Shown here piece by piece: positions 29,299 through 38,278 of a DNA stretch of 64,000 bases. The DNA is from Parvularculaceae bacterium (lineage in GTDB: Bacteria > Pseudomonadota > Alphaproteobacteria > Caulobacterales > Parvularculaceae), in NCBI GenBank assembly GCA_021776475.1, contig JAJFFV010000005.1:1054001-1118000 (forward strand), given 5' to 3'. The notes under the pieces are model-generated. The model had not been told where the DNA came from, made no database searches, and saw only the letters and a list, made by a program, of their open reading frames with translations. Each line of letters starts with the position of its first letter. Within the stretch, counting starts at the first letter, position 1. Position numbers and translations under genes: made by a program.

Positions 29299-30702
29299 GT
29301 GTGGCAAGGGCAATTGGTTACGCCGGGTAACCTTTTCAGTTTACTTTGTGCGTTATTTATAGGAATTGGCGTTTTTACTACAAACGCTGTTGCGCTTCAG
29401 CCGTCACAATTTCTCGGGTCTAAAACATGCGGCTCTGCGACCTGTCATGATGCGCGCGAGCCTTGGATGAACTCCTCCGTAAACCAAAACGAATACGCGA
29501 TTTGGCGCGATAAGGATCCTCATTCTGACGCTTGGCAGTCGCTCAGAAGTTCGAAAGCCATGAAAATAGCTAGACAGATCGGCATACCCGATCCAACAGA
29601 CGCACAGCAATGTCTCGGCTGTCATTCAACGAATGTTGAAAGTGGTGCCGGCGCCACCGGCGTTGATGCCGAAAATGGCGTCACCTGTGAGGCCTGTCAT
29701 GGTGCGGCGTCGAACTGGCTCGGAGTGCATTCATCTGGTGTCTATTTTTATGAAAAAAACCTCAAATACGGAATGTATCCGACCGCAGACCCGCGTAAAA
29801 GAGCCGAACTGTGTGTTTCCTGCCACATCGGGACCATTGAACGATTTGTGACGCATGAGATGATGGCGCTCGGTCACCCGAAGCCTACTTTTCAATTGAA
29901 TTACCATACTTGGTTCAAACCGGACGAGTACGGAGTGAGAAAATCGTACGAACATTTTGACGCAGACGACGACTACTTGCAGAGGAAACCACGACCGTTC
30001 GGCTTGAAAGCACTTCTGATAGGTGAAATCGTTCAGTGGCGTCAGTACTTGACGATGCTCAATGGTGGAATGTTTCTGTCGGATGCCGTTTTTCCCGAGC
30101 TCGCGTTTTTTAATTGCAGCAGCTGTCATTTTCTCACGGATTCCAAGGGTGGAGCCGTGAACGACCGGTCGGGAATTCGGAATACTGCATCATTACCCAG
30201 ATTAGCAGACCACAATTTTTTTCTTGTTGACCTGGCAGCAGAGGGAATTGCGGACATGGGTTTGCGAGATCAAATCCGGCGGGCGCGAACGGAAATGACT
30301 TTGGGGACCTCGTATGCGCCGGGCCGGGTGAAGAAATACTCTGGCGATATCATCGCGCAACTGAATTTGCTTCTTGATGAACTGGAGGCGTACGAATTTA
30401 CTTTGCAGGATGAGCTGGGCATGCTTGGCCGTGTTGCAAGTGAAACAGGTAGAGGTGCGCTGGCTGATGATCCTTCGGCAAAGCAGGCCTTATATGCAAC
30501 CGCAGCTCTGATTGACGGCTTATGGCGTCGGGAACAAATATCTCGCGATCAGTATGTCGCTGCACAAAAAGCTATCAACAGCGGTCTTCTGGCTGAACCT
30601 TTCAGGTCCAAGCAATCAGACCGGCCGCAAGCAGCGATTTTGGAAGCCGTTGCTGCGTTGGGTAAGGAATATTCCGTAGAGCAACAATGGGGTGCAGAGT
30701 GA
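29299..30702 (+). CDS. Secreted pentaheme cytochrome c (c554-like)
   Basis: A 467-residue exported multiheme protein. A signal peptide (about 10-32) is followed by five heme sites: CGSATCH at 44-50 (a CX4CH spacing), CLGCH at 105-109, CEACH at 130-134, CVSCH at 172-176 and CSSCH at 273-277. Several extra His residues (DPHSDAW, THEMMALGHP) could be distal ligands. The N-terminal order resembles the cytochrome c554-like family. The last 190 residues are helical and heme-free. It starts at GTG 29299 and overlaps the next cytochrome gene, so the two are co-translated. Redox partners are unknown. Confidence 0.87.
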   Translation: MWQGQLVTPGNLFSLLCALFIGIGVFTTNAVALQPSQFLGSKTCGSATCHDAREPWMNSSVNQNEYAIWRDKDPHSDAWQSLRSSKAMKIARQIGIPDPTDAQQCLGCHSTNVESGAGATGVDAENGVTCEACHGAASNWLGVHSSGVYFYEKNLKYGMYPTADPRKRAELCVSCHIGTIERFVTHEMMALGHPKPTFQLNYHTWFKPDEYGVRKSYEHFDADDDYLQRKPRPFGLKALLIGEIVQWRQYLTMLNGGMFLSDAVFPELAFFNCSSCHFLTDSKGGAVNDRSGIRNTASLPRLADHNFFLVDLAAEGIADMGLRDQIRRARTEMTLGTSYAPGRVKKYSGDIIAQLNLLLDELEAYEFTLQDELGMLGRVASETGRGALADDPSAKQALYATAALIDGLWRREQISRDQYVAAQKAINSGLLAEPFRSKQSDRPQAAILEAVAALGKEYSVEQQWGAE

Positions 30703-32471
30703 CTCAGTCAGTACGGTGGATTTGTTTTGTACTCTTTTTCTTGGTGTCGGCACCAGGTTTGGCTCAAGGAGATTCTCCAGAAACAACTATCGCAGAAAGG
30801 AGCGATCTCGAGAGTGTTGATCCGCACTCGGCGGTGTTTAGGGAAAGTGAGTTTCCCTCTGCCGTTCAATGCGCCGCATGTCACCGGAGAGTATTCTGGG
30901 AGTGGGCATCGTCCAACCATGCCTACGCATCGATTTCGCCGATGTTTCACAAATTTGAACAAGCGCTGAGTGAGTTGTCTTCCGGAACTATCGGTACATT
31001 CTGTGTACGGTGCCATCAGCAAGTCGGAACGCAAAAGGGGGAACCGCGTGAACTTCCGCTTTGGGAGAGGTCCAGAGTAGCCCGCGAGGGCGTCACCTGT
31101 GTTACGTGCCACCGCGTTGCAACAGCTTTTGGCAAAGTAAACGGCGAGCGTCATATTCGCGCCGGTACAATATTTGAGCCTATGTACAACACCGGCGGGC
31201 CGTCGAACTACGAAACTGTCGCCTCCAACCCGGACTATTATGACACTGCTTCGGCCCTGCTGGAATCGGGCACCCCTGCACATAAGGGCGCCATCGAGTT
31301 TGAACAGATTGGCCGGGCCGAATTCTGTGTTTCTTGTCATCAGGTGGCGGTGCATCCGGGAATCAAACTAGAAGTTGTCTGGGAACAATATCGGGCCTCC
31401 CCGGCGGCTGAACTTGGAATTACCTGTCAGGATTGCCACATGGGCGCAGTCCCTGGTCGCGCTGAAGGTTACAGTAAGGCACCCAAAGCTATCGTAAATG
31501 CAAGAATTGTTGGCGATCCCAACGCCAAACACTCCAATCACTCATTCTATGGACCGGGATATCCGATCGCCCATCCAGGGATTTTTCCATTCAATCCAAG
31601 AGCGTTGACCTGGAGTATTGAAGAGTGGTTGCAGTTCGACTGGCACACCGCCTGGGGGACCCCGAAGTGGGAAGATGATCTTCAAAAGAAGAGAGCTGAC
31701 GTTAAATTTCCCGAAATTTGGACAAAACGAAAGGACCGCGAAACGGCCAGATATGTCATCGATCAAAACCTGAAGCTGCTTGAAAAGAAGCGGCGGGAGA
31801 GGATCGCCGTCATGGAAAATGGGTCGCGTATTGACGGGCCATTTTTTGACAAGGGCAAACCTGAACGGGATAAAGATCTGACATTTCGGTTTCGCCTTAC
31901 AAACACAGACGAAGGGCACAACTTACCCTCTGGGTCCCTCGGCGCACAACCAGAGTTGTGGCTAAACGTCCTGCTGACAGATCCCGATGGAATGCGGATA
32001 TTCGAATCCGGTTACATCGATAGCAATGGCGACATGGCGGACCTGCACTCGTTGGACGTTGCGGCCGGAAAAATTAAACACGATGACCAGTTGTTCAATC
32101 TGCAGACAAAATTCCTGACTACAAATGTGAAGGGTACGGATCGAGAAACATATTTGCCGGTTAATTTCGACATAGATCAAATACCTTTTATACGCCCATC
32201 CGGCGTTCCGACGAGCGTACTTAATCATCCGCCATTTATCAGAATGGAAGGTCGGTCTTTGCCACCACTTGCTCATCGCGATGCAGTTTACAAAGTGGAC
32301 GGGAGTAAAATGTACAAGTCAGGAAAGTACAAGCTGCAAGTGCGACTTCGAAGCCGAGCTGAACCCATCTATTTTATGAAATTTGTCGGTGCGACCTCAG
32401 AGATGGAGCGCGCAATGAACGAGTGGATGGTTGATCTGCATCCGTATGCGGTGGAGTTTGAGGTAAAATGA
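30687..32471 (+). CDS. Secreted pentaheme cytochrome c, large
   Basis: An exported multiheme protein of 594 residues from ATG 30687; a GTG at 30699 forming a GTGA overlap with the upstream stop is an equally plausible start. After the signal peptide come CAACH (62-66), CVRCH (106-110), CVTCH (138-142), CVSCH (214-218) and CQDCH (247-251). The C-terminal half (about 340-594) is heme-free and beta-rich (FRFRLTNTDEGHNLPSGSLG), resembling a C-terminal beta domain seen in some large periplasmic multihemes. It overlaps the beta-barrel gene by the ATGA at 32468. Confidence 0.85.
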   Translation: MGCRVTQSVRWICFVLFFLVSAPGLAQGDSPETTIAERSDLESVDPHSAVFRESEFPSAVQCAACHRRVFWEWASSNHAYASISPMFHKFEQALSELSSGTIGTFCVRCHQQVGTQKGEPRELPLWERSRVAREGVTCVTCHRVATAFGKVNGERHIRAGTIFEPMYNTGGPSNYETVASNPDYYDTASALLESGTPAHKGAIEFEQIGRAEFCVSCHQVAVHPGIKLEVVWEQYRASPAAELGITCQDCHMGAVPGRAEGYSKAPKAIVNARIVGDPNAKHSNHSFYGPGYPIAHPGIFPFNPRALTWSIEEWLQFDWHTAWGTPKWEDDLQKKRADVKFPEIWTKRKDRETARYVIDQNLKLLEKKRRERIAVMENGSRIDGPFFDKGKPERDKDLTFRFRLTNTDEGHNLPSGSLGAQPELWLNVLLTDPDGMRIFESGYIDSNGDMADLHSLDVAAGKIKHDDQLFNLQTKFLTTNVKGTDRETYLPVNFDIDQIPFIRPSGVPTSVLNHPPFIRMEGRSLPPLAHRDAVYKVDGSKMYKSGKYKLQVRLRSRAEPIYFMKFVGATSEMERAMNEWMVDLHPYAVEFEVK

Positions 32472-34096
32472 GTACATTCGTTAAACGCGCCAGGGCAGGG
32501 TGTGCCTGCTCTTGTCTTCTGCTGCTAATACAATCGGGTTATGCTGTCGCGTCAGAATCCGTAGAGGAGAAATTGCGGGCCCTTCATCATCAAGTGGTAG
32601 AGGGGATCAGTGGGGAAAAGATAGAAGTCCGCGCTGATTCTCACGCTACGCATGACCTTCATTCTGCACCTGTTCGGATGGACGAATCGGTCTCGAAAGC
32701 AATGTTCGATGCAACGCAATTCGGCTCGGATCCAAAATATCCAGAATTGGTCTATGACGCGGATGCCCAGATCGAAATTTATGGAGGTAAGTCCGAAGTC
32801 AAAAGCCCACGTCCGCTATTGGAACTCTGGAGACCTCTTTATGCGAGAGGCGAGCTGGGGGAGGGAATACCTCTGTTGGGGGAGAAGAATCGAATATTTC
32901 CGCAACTGCTGGCCTACGGAGATTTTCGAACCGCGGTTGCCTACAACGACAATCAGGGCCGGGATATTGCGCAAGTCGCCGCCCGCCTGAATCTGGATGT
33001 CGATCTCAAACTGACTGCAACTGAACGTATACACGCGTTTTTTAGACCAATCGATCAGGGCGCTGTTTTCACACGATATGAGTTTGGCGGTGGAGATCGC
33101 GATGAAACGGCGGACCCGGATATCCGCACCAGATTAGATCCTGTGACCATCTTTTTTGAAGGCGATCTAGGGGCATTGATGGCCGGGTTGACAGACGAGT
33201 ATAAGGCATATGATCGCCCGTTTACTTTCGGGCGTGTGCCACTGCTCATGCAAAACGGTGTTTGGTTGGAAGATGCTTTTGTCGGGGGGGCTTTCGCAAT
33301 CCCGGCCAAAAACAGTCCGAGGTTCGACATCTCAAACTTCGATATTACGGTTTTCGCAGGTTTGGATGAGATAACCTCAAATGCGTTCATAAACAATAAC
33401 GGCAAAAGGGCGGACCATGATGCTAAAATGATTGGCATAGCAGGTTTCTTTGAATTTAATGAAGGGTATATGGAAACAGGCTACGCGTATCTTCATGATG
33501 GCGATACTTCAAATGGCGATCACGCCTATCACAATTTCACATTCGCCTTTACAAAACGCTACTGGGGTAAGGTATCGAACTCGTTTCGTGTCATCGCAAA
33601 TGTTGGCCAGGATCCAGGTGACGGGTTTCGTGAAACCGCAGATGGCGTCCTCTTCCTCTCCGAAAATTCTCTCATAACCAGTAAACCACTGACCGTTATT
33701 CCTTATGCAAATTTTTGGGCAGGATTTGGAAAAACACAATCTGTCGCACGTGCAGGTGCCGCCGAAAACATTTTACGAAACACCGGACTCAATTTTGAGT
33801 CAGATCAATTAACTGGCTTTCCGACGCTCGATGCGACAGCCGTAGACACTGTCGGTGGTGCCATTGGTCTGCAAAACCTGTTTAACCTGGACAAACAGTT
33901 GGTTGTCGAACTCGCCGCGGTTATCCCTCATAGCGACAAGGCAGGCGTTGCCCAAGAAGTCCAAGTTGGTGCCGGGGTTCGTTACCAAAAACCGCTTTCA
34001 AAATCAGTTATCCTGCGCATGGATGCGATGTATGGTGACTTCGGCAACAATCCATCTTCAACTGGTGCTAGAGTTGAGCTGCGGAGAAAATTCTAA
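32468..34096 (+). CDS. Outer-membrane beta-barrel protein of the cytochrome operon
   Basis: A 542-residue exported protein with a signal peptide (about 10-29, cleavage after AVA). It shows alternating hydrophobic/polar strands, repeated aromatic girdle residues and a C-terminal Phe (VELRRKF), the usual outer-membrane insertion signal. A GAGGT ribosome site lies inside the end of the preceding gene, and the start overlaps its stop by 4 nt. I do not recognise the family. By position it may be the porin of a porin-cytochrome conduit or a channel for a substrate of the cytochromes. It is shorter than MtrB/PioB-type 26-28-strand porins. Confidence 0.75.
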   Translation: MSTFVKRARAGCACSCLLLLIQSGYAVASESVEEKLRALHHQVVEGISGEKIEVRADSHATHDLHSAPVRMDESVSKAMFDATQFGSDPKYPELVYDADAQIEIYGGKSEVKSPRPLLELWRPLYARGELGEGIPLLGEKNRIFPQLLAYGDFRTAVAYNDNQGRDIAQVAARLNLDVDLKLTATERIHAFFRPIDQGAVFTRYEFGGGDRDETADPDIRTRLDPVTIFFEGDLGALMAGLTDEYKAYDRPFTFGRVPLLMQNGVWLEDAFVGGAFAIPAKNSPRFDISNFDITVFAGLDEITSNAFINNNGKRADHDAKMIGIAGFFEFNEGYMETGYAYLHDGDTSNGDHAYHNFTFAFTKRYWGKVSNSFRVIANVGQDPGDGFRETADGVLFLSENSLITSKPLTVIPYANFWAGFGKTQSVARAGAAENILRNTGLNFESDQLTGFPTLDATAVDTVGGAIGLQNLFNLDKQLVVELAAVIPHSDKAGVAQEVQVGAGVRYQKPLSKSVILRMDAMYGDFGNNPSSTGARVELRRKF

Positions 34097-34164
34097 AAAG
34101 ATTTTGATTCGGTCAGGTCAGAAACACAATCTAAAATAGATAGACAATCAGTATCCTAGGACAT

Positions 34165-34207
34165 TGGTGGAGCCAAGCGGGATCGAACCGCTGAGCGCTT
34201 GCATGCC
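34165..34207 (-). repeat. tRNA-Ala 3'-half remnant (att-like)
   Basis: This stretch matches the 3' half of the intact tRNA-Ala at 40261-40336 from the CCA end through the T-arm to the anticodon, 36 of 43 positions. Substitutions in the T-stem are compensatory (13/27 of the alignment), so the copy derives from a functional tRNA-Ala variant rather than random decay. No 5' half is present. Such 3'-end copies mark integration of islands into tRNA genes. Confidence 0.7.
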
Positions 34208-34306
34208 TGAAAGCATCAGAGGGCTTTGGATCTCTCAATCAGGGTTCCCCAAAATTGACCCATAATTTCTTAGTTGTTAGACTGAAGGCAAATTGAATGT
34301 GATTCT

Positions 34307-35413
34307 ATGAAGATTGAAGCTATCAAAGTCTATCAGGTCGACCTGCCGCTGGCGGAGGGAAGATACTCATGGTCAGAGGGCAAATTTGTTGAGGTCTTTG
34401 ATAGTACGATTATCGAGCTGATTACCGATGACGGGCAAGTTGGATATGGCGAAGTATGTCCACTGGGTCCCTTTTACTTACCGGCATTTGGGCAAGGCGC
34501 TCGCGCCGGGATTAGTGAGTTGTCAGCCTCGCTCCTCGGGCAAGACCCCACTGCCATTTCTGTTATCAACGAAGTGATGGATCGCGCTCTTTTGGGGCAC
34601 CCATATGTGAAGTCTGTGATTGACATGGCTTGCTGGGACCTCGCTGGGAAAGCAGCCAATGCATCTGTTTGTCGGCTGATGGGCGGCAAGTTTGGCGATA
34701 GTGTGGCTCTCTACCGCGCCATTAGCCAATCCTCACCCGAAGAGATGAGTGAACGCATTTCAAACTACCGAGCGGAGGGCTATGAAAAGTTTCAACTCAA
34801 AGTCGGTGGTGACCCCATGGTCGATATTGAGCGTATCAAGCAAGCCGTCACTTTACTAGACAGGGGTGAATTGTTGGTTGCGGACGCAAATACTGGCTGG
34901 AGAGTGGATAATGCCATGAGAGTAGTAAAAGCTGTAATGGATTGTGATGTCTATGTTGAACAGCCCTGTCGCACCTATCAGCACTGTTTAGCGGTGAGAC
35001 GCAACACGTCCCTACCGTTCGTTCTTGACGAAACTATAAACGGGATTGAAGCATTTTTGGCCGCACACAAAGATGGTGCGATGGACGCTATCAACCTGAA
35101 GATTTCAAAGGTAGGTGGGCTGACGAAAGCGCGCCAAATTCGTGACCTTTGTGTGTCCTTGAACATTCCCATGACCATTGAAGACAGTTGGGGCGGAGAT
35201 ATCACTACCGCCGCTGTCGCCCATTTGGCACATTCAACACCTGAAAAATTGCGTTTTTCTTCAACCGATTTCAACAGTTATGTCACCGTTAAAAATGCAC
35301 ATGGCGCCCCGCAACGCGCGCATGGCCGAATGGTAGCGTCTGATGCGCCGGGGCTTGGTATACAGCCAAATATGGATGTACTTGGCGAGGCCGTCAGTGA
35401 ATACTATAGGTAA
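34307..35413 (+). CDS. Enolase-superfamily (MR/MLE) enzyme, probable cis-3-hydroxy-L-proline dehydratase
   Basis: A metal-dependent alpha-proton-abstracting enzyme (368 residues) with the capping domain at about 1-125 and a barrel after it. Active-site candidates are K161/K165 (EKFQLKVGG), metal ligands D193 (VADANTGW), E218 (YVEQPC) and D241 (VLDETI), and K265/K268 (NLKISKVGG). The N-terminal AEGRYSWSEGKFVEVFDST pattern resembles cis-3-hydroxyproline dehydratases and proline-betaine racemases. Pairing with an ornithine cyclodeaminase-like gene favours the dehydratase route to pyrroline-2-carboxylate (inference). A racemase role stays possible. Confidence 0.75.
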   Translation: MKIEAIKVYQVDLPLAEGRYSWSEGKFVEVFDSTIIELITDDGQVGYGEVCPLGPFYLPAFGQGARAGISELSASLLGQDPTAISVINEVMDRALLGHPYVKSVIDMACWDLAGKAANASVCRLMGGKFGDSVALYRAISQSSPEEMSERISNYRAEGYEKFQLKVGGDPMVDIERIKQAVTLLDRGELLVADANTGWRVDNAMRVVKAVMDCDVYVEQPCRTYQHCLAVRRNTSLPFVLDETINGIEAFLAAHKDGAMDAINLKISKVGGLTKARQIRDLCVSLNIPMTIEDSWGGDITTAAVAHLAHSTPEKLRFSSTDFNSYVTVKNAHGAPQRAHGRMVASDAPGLGIQPNMDVLGEAVSEYYR

Positions 35414-35421
35414 TTTTGCCC

Positions 35422-36366
35422 ATGCGACATGTCGGCGCTGAAGAAATAAAGGCTGCGTTGCCGTTTGAGCGCTTGATTCCGGAGCTCCTATTAGCCGCTA
35501 AATCGAAATTCATTGTGCCGCAGCGATCAATCCTGCAGGTCCAGCGCGGTTCAAAATTGCTCACGATGCCAGCCTCTCAATATCGATCGCGCTTGGGCGT
35601 AAAACTGATATCTGTTTATGAGGGTAATAGGGCAAAGAATATTGAAACGATCCAGGGTGTCTATTGCCTCTTTGACAGTGAGACCGGATCGCCGCTTATG
35701 ACATTAGATGCAGGCGAAATTACAGCACGCCGAACTGCCGCCGCATCAGCCCTTGCGGCAGACATGCTTGCGAGGCCTTCCGCGAACCAAGTTGCCATAG
35801 CCGGAGATGGTAGGCTCCTACCTTACTTCATTGAGGCGTATAAAACCGTGCGTCCCAAAGCTTCATTCAGATTTTGGGCGCGAAATTCAGAGCGCCTGAC
35901 TTTGCGTCAGAGCGAGCTAGAAAGCATCGCCCAAAGCTCAATAAAAATATCTGAAACATTCCAGGAGGCAGTCTCTGGTGCCCATATTGTCTCCACCATT
36001 ACCTCTTCACGACAGCCTATTCTCCTCGGCGCCTGGCTTGAGAGCGGTATGCACATCGATCTTGTTGGTGCACATACAGAACAAATGAGCGAAGCGGATC
36101 CAGATTGTTTTGTGCGTGCCAGGATTTTTGTTGATTCGAGAGAAGCGGCGCTGGAGGAGGCGGGAGATTTGCTCGCCGCCTTGCGCGAGAACCGGATAGG
36201 GTTGCACGACATCACTGGTGATCTTTTTGATCTTGCTACAGAGCGCGTAAAGTTTACCCGAGAAAAGGACGACATAACACTTTTTAAGTCCGTTGGGCAC
36301 GCGTTCGAAGATCTTGTTGCCGCAGTGCTCGTTGAAGAATATTTTAAAGAGAGCAAGGAGCCATAA
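35422..36366 (+). CDS. Ornithine cyclodeaminase/mu-crystallin family, probable pyrroline-2-carboxylate reductase
   Basis: An NAD(P)-dependent enzyme of 314 residues from the ATG at 35422; a TTG at 35416 is less likely. Family segments are KLISVYEGNRAKN, TAASALAADMLARP and SVGHAFEDLVAA near the C-terminus. The Rossmann loop reads IAGDGRLLP instead of the usual GxGxQA, which is unusual. Next to a probable hydroxyproline dehydratase it would reduce pyrroline-2-carboxylate to L-proline (LhpI-like), but alanine dehydrogenase or another imine reductase activity is possible. It starts 8 nt after the upstream stop, and the next gene begins 1 nt after it. Confidence 0.78.
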   Translation: MRHVGAEEIKAALPFERLIPELLLAAKSKFIVPQRSILQVQRGSKLLTMPASQYRSRLGVKLISVYEGNRAKNIETIQGVYCLFDSETGSPLMTLDAGEITARRTAAASALAADMLARPSANQVAIAGDGRLLPYFIEAYKTVRPKASFRFWARNSERLTLRQSELESIAQSSIKISETFQEAVSGAHIVSTITSSRQPILLGAWLESGMHIDLVGAHTEQMSEADPDCFVRARIFVDSREAALEEAGDLLAALRENRIGLHDITGDLFDLATERVKFTREKDDITLFKSVGHAFEDLVAAVLVEEYFKESKEP

Positions 36367-36367
36367 T

Positions 36368-38233
36368 ATGCCAAAGAGATGGCGTCGCAAAATGATGAGC
36401 TTTGTCTGTATGTTAGGCATTATAGCTGCACCTATAACAGGCGTCGCGGGGATGGAAATCTCGTCTCAAAAGGGTAATGGTGCAGCATCATCAAATCTCG
36501 AAGAGGAACGGCTGAACGCATTCCTTGACGAGATATTTGAACGCGAAGTGAGCGAGAGTCCAATCCGTCAGTCTCGATTGGGACGGAAAACCGATGAGCA
36601 GGGCGAATGGGATGATTTTTCAGACGCATTCGCTGAGACGGAAATTGAGCAGGATCGAGCAGATTTAGCCCTACTGCGTGAGTTATTTGATCGTGAACAA
36701 TTGAGTGTCGGCGGTCGTATCAGTTACGACTTATTTGAGTTTGGCCTGCAAAACACGATCGATTCACACACCTATAGACGAAATTTTTACGTGATTGATC
36801 AGTTCAATGGACAACTGTCTGGACTACTTACAATTTTGCAGAACGCGCACCAAATCAATAGTGTTCCGGACGCAGAGGATTATATATCTCGTGTGAAGGG
36901 ATTAAAAGCAATCCTTCAAACTTATGCGATGCAGATGCATGACCGTGCAGAATACGGCGTTATAACACCAGCATTTGCCTTCCCGGCTATGATCGCGGAT
37001 GCTCACGCTATGTCGGCTGGTATGCCTTTAGTGAATGACGGCAAAACAAATCCGCTATATGACGACTTTTTGGAAAAGATTGACGAACTCGAACTTTCAA
37101 CAGAAGAGAGAAAAGCCCTAACGACGAGAATGGAGCAGGCCTTAAAAGGACCGTTCAGTGAGGGGTTTCAGGCTCTTATTTTGGAGATGGAGCGCTTGCA
37201 CCCAATTGCTAAAAAAAATGGAAATAAGGGCGTTTGGTCTTTGCCTAACGGGGCGGCCTATTACGAAAATAGAATTCGTTCCCAAACCACATTGGATCTT
37301 ACTGCTGATGAAATCCATCAAATTGGCCTTGCTGATATTAAAAGAATTCACAACGAAATGCGCAACATCAAATCACAGGTCGGCTTTGCTGACGACTTGC
37401 AGGCTTTTTTCGAGTTCATTCGAAATGATCCGAATAATTATTATGAAAACACGGATCTGGGGCGCGAGGCTTTCCTGACAGATGCGCGCAGGTTGATAGA
37501 TGAAATTTATGTGGTTGTCGGTGACTACTTCAATCGAGTTCCAAAGGCGAAACTTGAGGTGCGGCGTGTAGAGCCATGGCGAGAAAATTCGACCAGTATT
37601 GCCTTCTATAACCGACCCTCAGAAGATGGGTCGCGACCAGGGGTCTACTACGCTAATTTGGCTGATATGCGCACTGTTCAGAAATACGTATTCTCAGCGA
37701 TTACCTATCACGAATCTGCACCGGGTCATCATTTCCAGATCGCTCTTGCGCAGGAGCTTCCTAACTTACCAAAATTTCGTCGCTTCGGGGGCTACGGCGC
37801 ATTTACAGAAGGTTGGGCACTATACGCAGAGAAATTGGCTGAAGAGATGGGATTTTATGCAGACCCCTATCATAATTTCGGACGCCTACAGAACGAGCTT
37901 TGGCGGTCGGTCCGACTTGTAGTCGACACAGGTATCCATGAAAAACGCTGGACGCGTGAACAATGTATCGAATATTTCCGGGTCAATACGCCGCTGTCAG
38001 AAGGTGATATTGTCACCGAGGTTGAACGCTTTTTCGTGAATCCAGGACAGGCGCTGTCCTACAAGGTGGGCATGATGAAGATCCTGGATCTACGCAAAAT
38101 GGCGAAGGACAAATTAGGTGATAATTTTGATATCCGAGCTTTCCATGATGCTGTGATTGGTGCCGGCCCACTGCCGCTTCCGGTTCTTGAACAAAGAGTT
38201 GAAGCATATATTGAAGCTATGTCAGCAAATTAA
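36368..38233 (+). CDS. DUF885 family secreted metallopeptidase-like protein
   Basis: A 621-residue exported protein of the DUF885 family. The ATG at 36368 has AAGGAG just upstream; a start further upstream would lie inside the preceding gene. A signal peptide (about 9-28) leads to a helical protein with the family motif HESAPGH (H448, E449, H454), a zinc-site variant of HExxH, followed by GGYGAFTEGWALYAEKLAEE. Members are believed to be peptidases, but substrates are mostly unknown. It is the last gene of the three-gene accessory operon, which ends 15 nt before a tRNA-Ala 3'-end copy. Confidence 0.88.
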   Translation: MPKRWRRKMMSFVCMLGIIAAPITGVAGMEISSQKGNGAASSNLEEERLNAFLDEIFEREVSESPIRQSRLGRKTDEQGEWDDFSDAFAETEIEQDRADLALLRELFDREQLSVGGRISYDLFEFGLQNTIDSHTYRRNFYVIDQFNGQLSGLLTILQNAHQINSVPDAEDYISRVKGLKAILQTYAMQMHDRAEYGVITPAFAFPAMIADAHAMSAGMPLVNDGKTNPLYDDFLEKIDELELSTEERKALTTRMEQALKGPFSEGFQALILEMERLHPIAKKNGNKGVWSLPNGAAYYENRIRSQTTLDLTADEIHQIGLADIKRIHNEMRNIKSQVGFADDLQAFFEFIRNDPNNYYENTDLGREAFLTDARRLIDEIYVVVGDYFNRVPKAKLEVRRVEPWRENSTSIAFYNRPSEDGSRPGVYYANLADMRTVQKYVFSAITYHESAPGHHFQIALAQELPNLPKFRRFGGYGAFTEGWALYAEKLAEEMGFYADPYHNFGRLQNELWRSVRLVVDTGIHEKRWTREQCIEYFRVNTPLSEGDIVTEVERFFVNPGQALSYKVGMMKILDLRKMAKDKLGDNFDIRAFHDAVIGAGPLPLPVLEQRVEAYIEAMSAN

Positions 38234-38248
38234 GTGGATCACTTACGC

Positions 38249-38278
38249 GTTGGTGGAGCTAGACGGGATCGAACCGTC
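38249..38278 (-). repeat. tRNA-Ala 3'-end direct repeat (att-like)
   Basis: Thirty bases here are identical to 40259-40288, which covers the 3' terminus (CCA, acceptor and T-arm) of the intact tRNA-Ala(GGC). The two copies are in the same orientation and enclose 2 kb, the classic footprint of an element integrated at a tRNA 3' end. No integrase is left between them. Confidence 0.85.

Noticed and set aside
34165-34260. A second complete tRNA at the tRNA-Ala-like sequence
   Set aside because: The 5' half does not form an acceptor stem or D-arm with the preserved 3' half, so only a remnant is supported.
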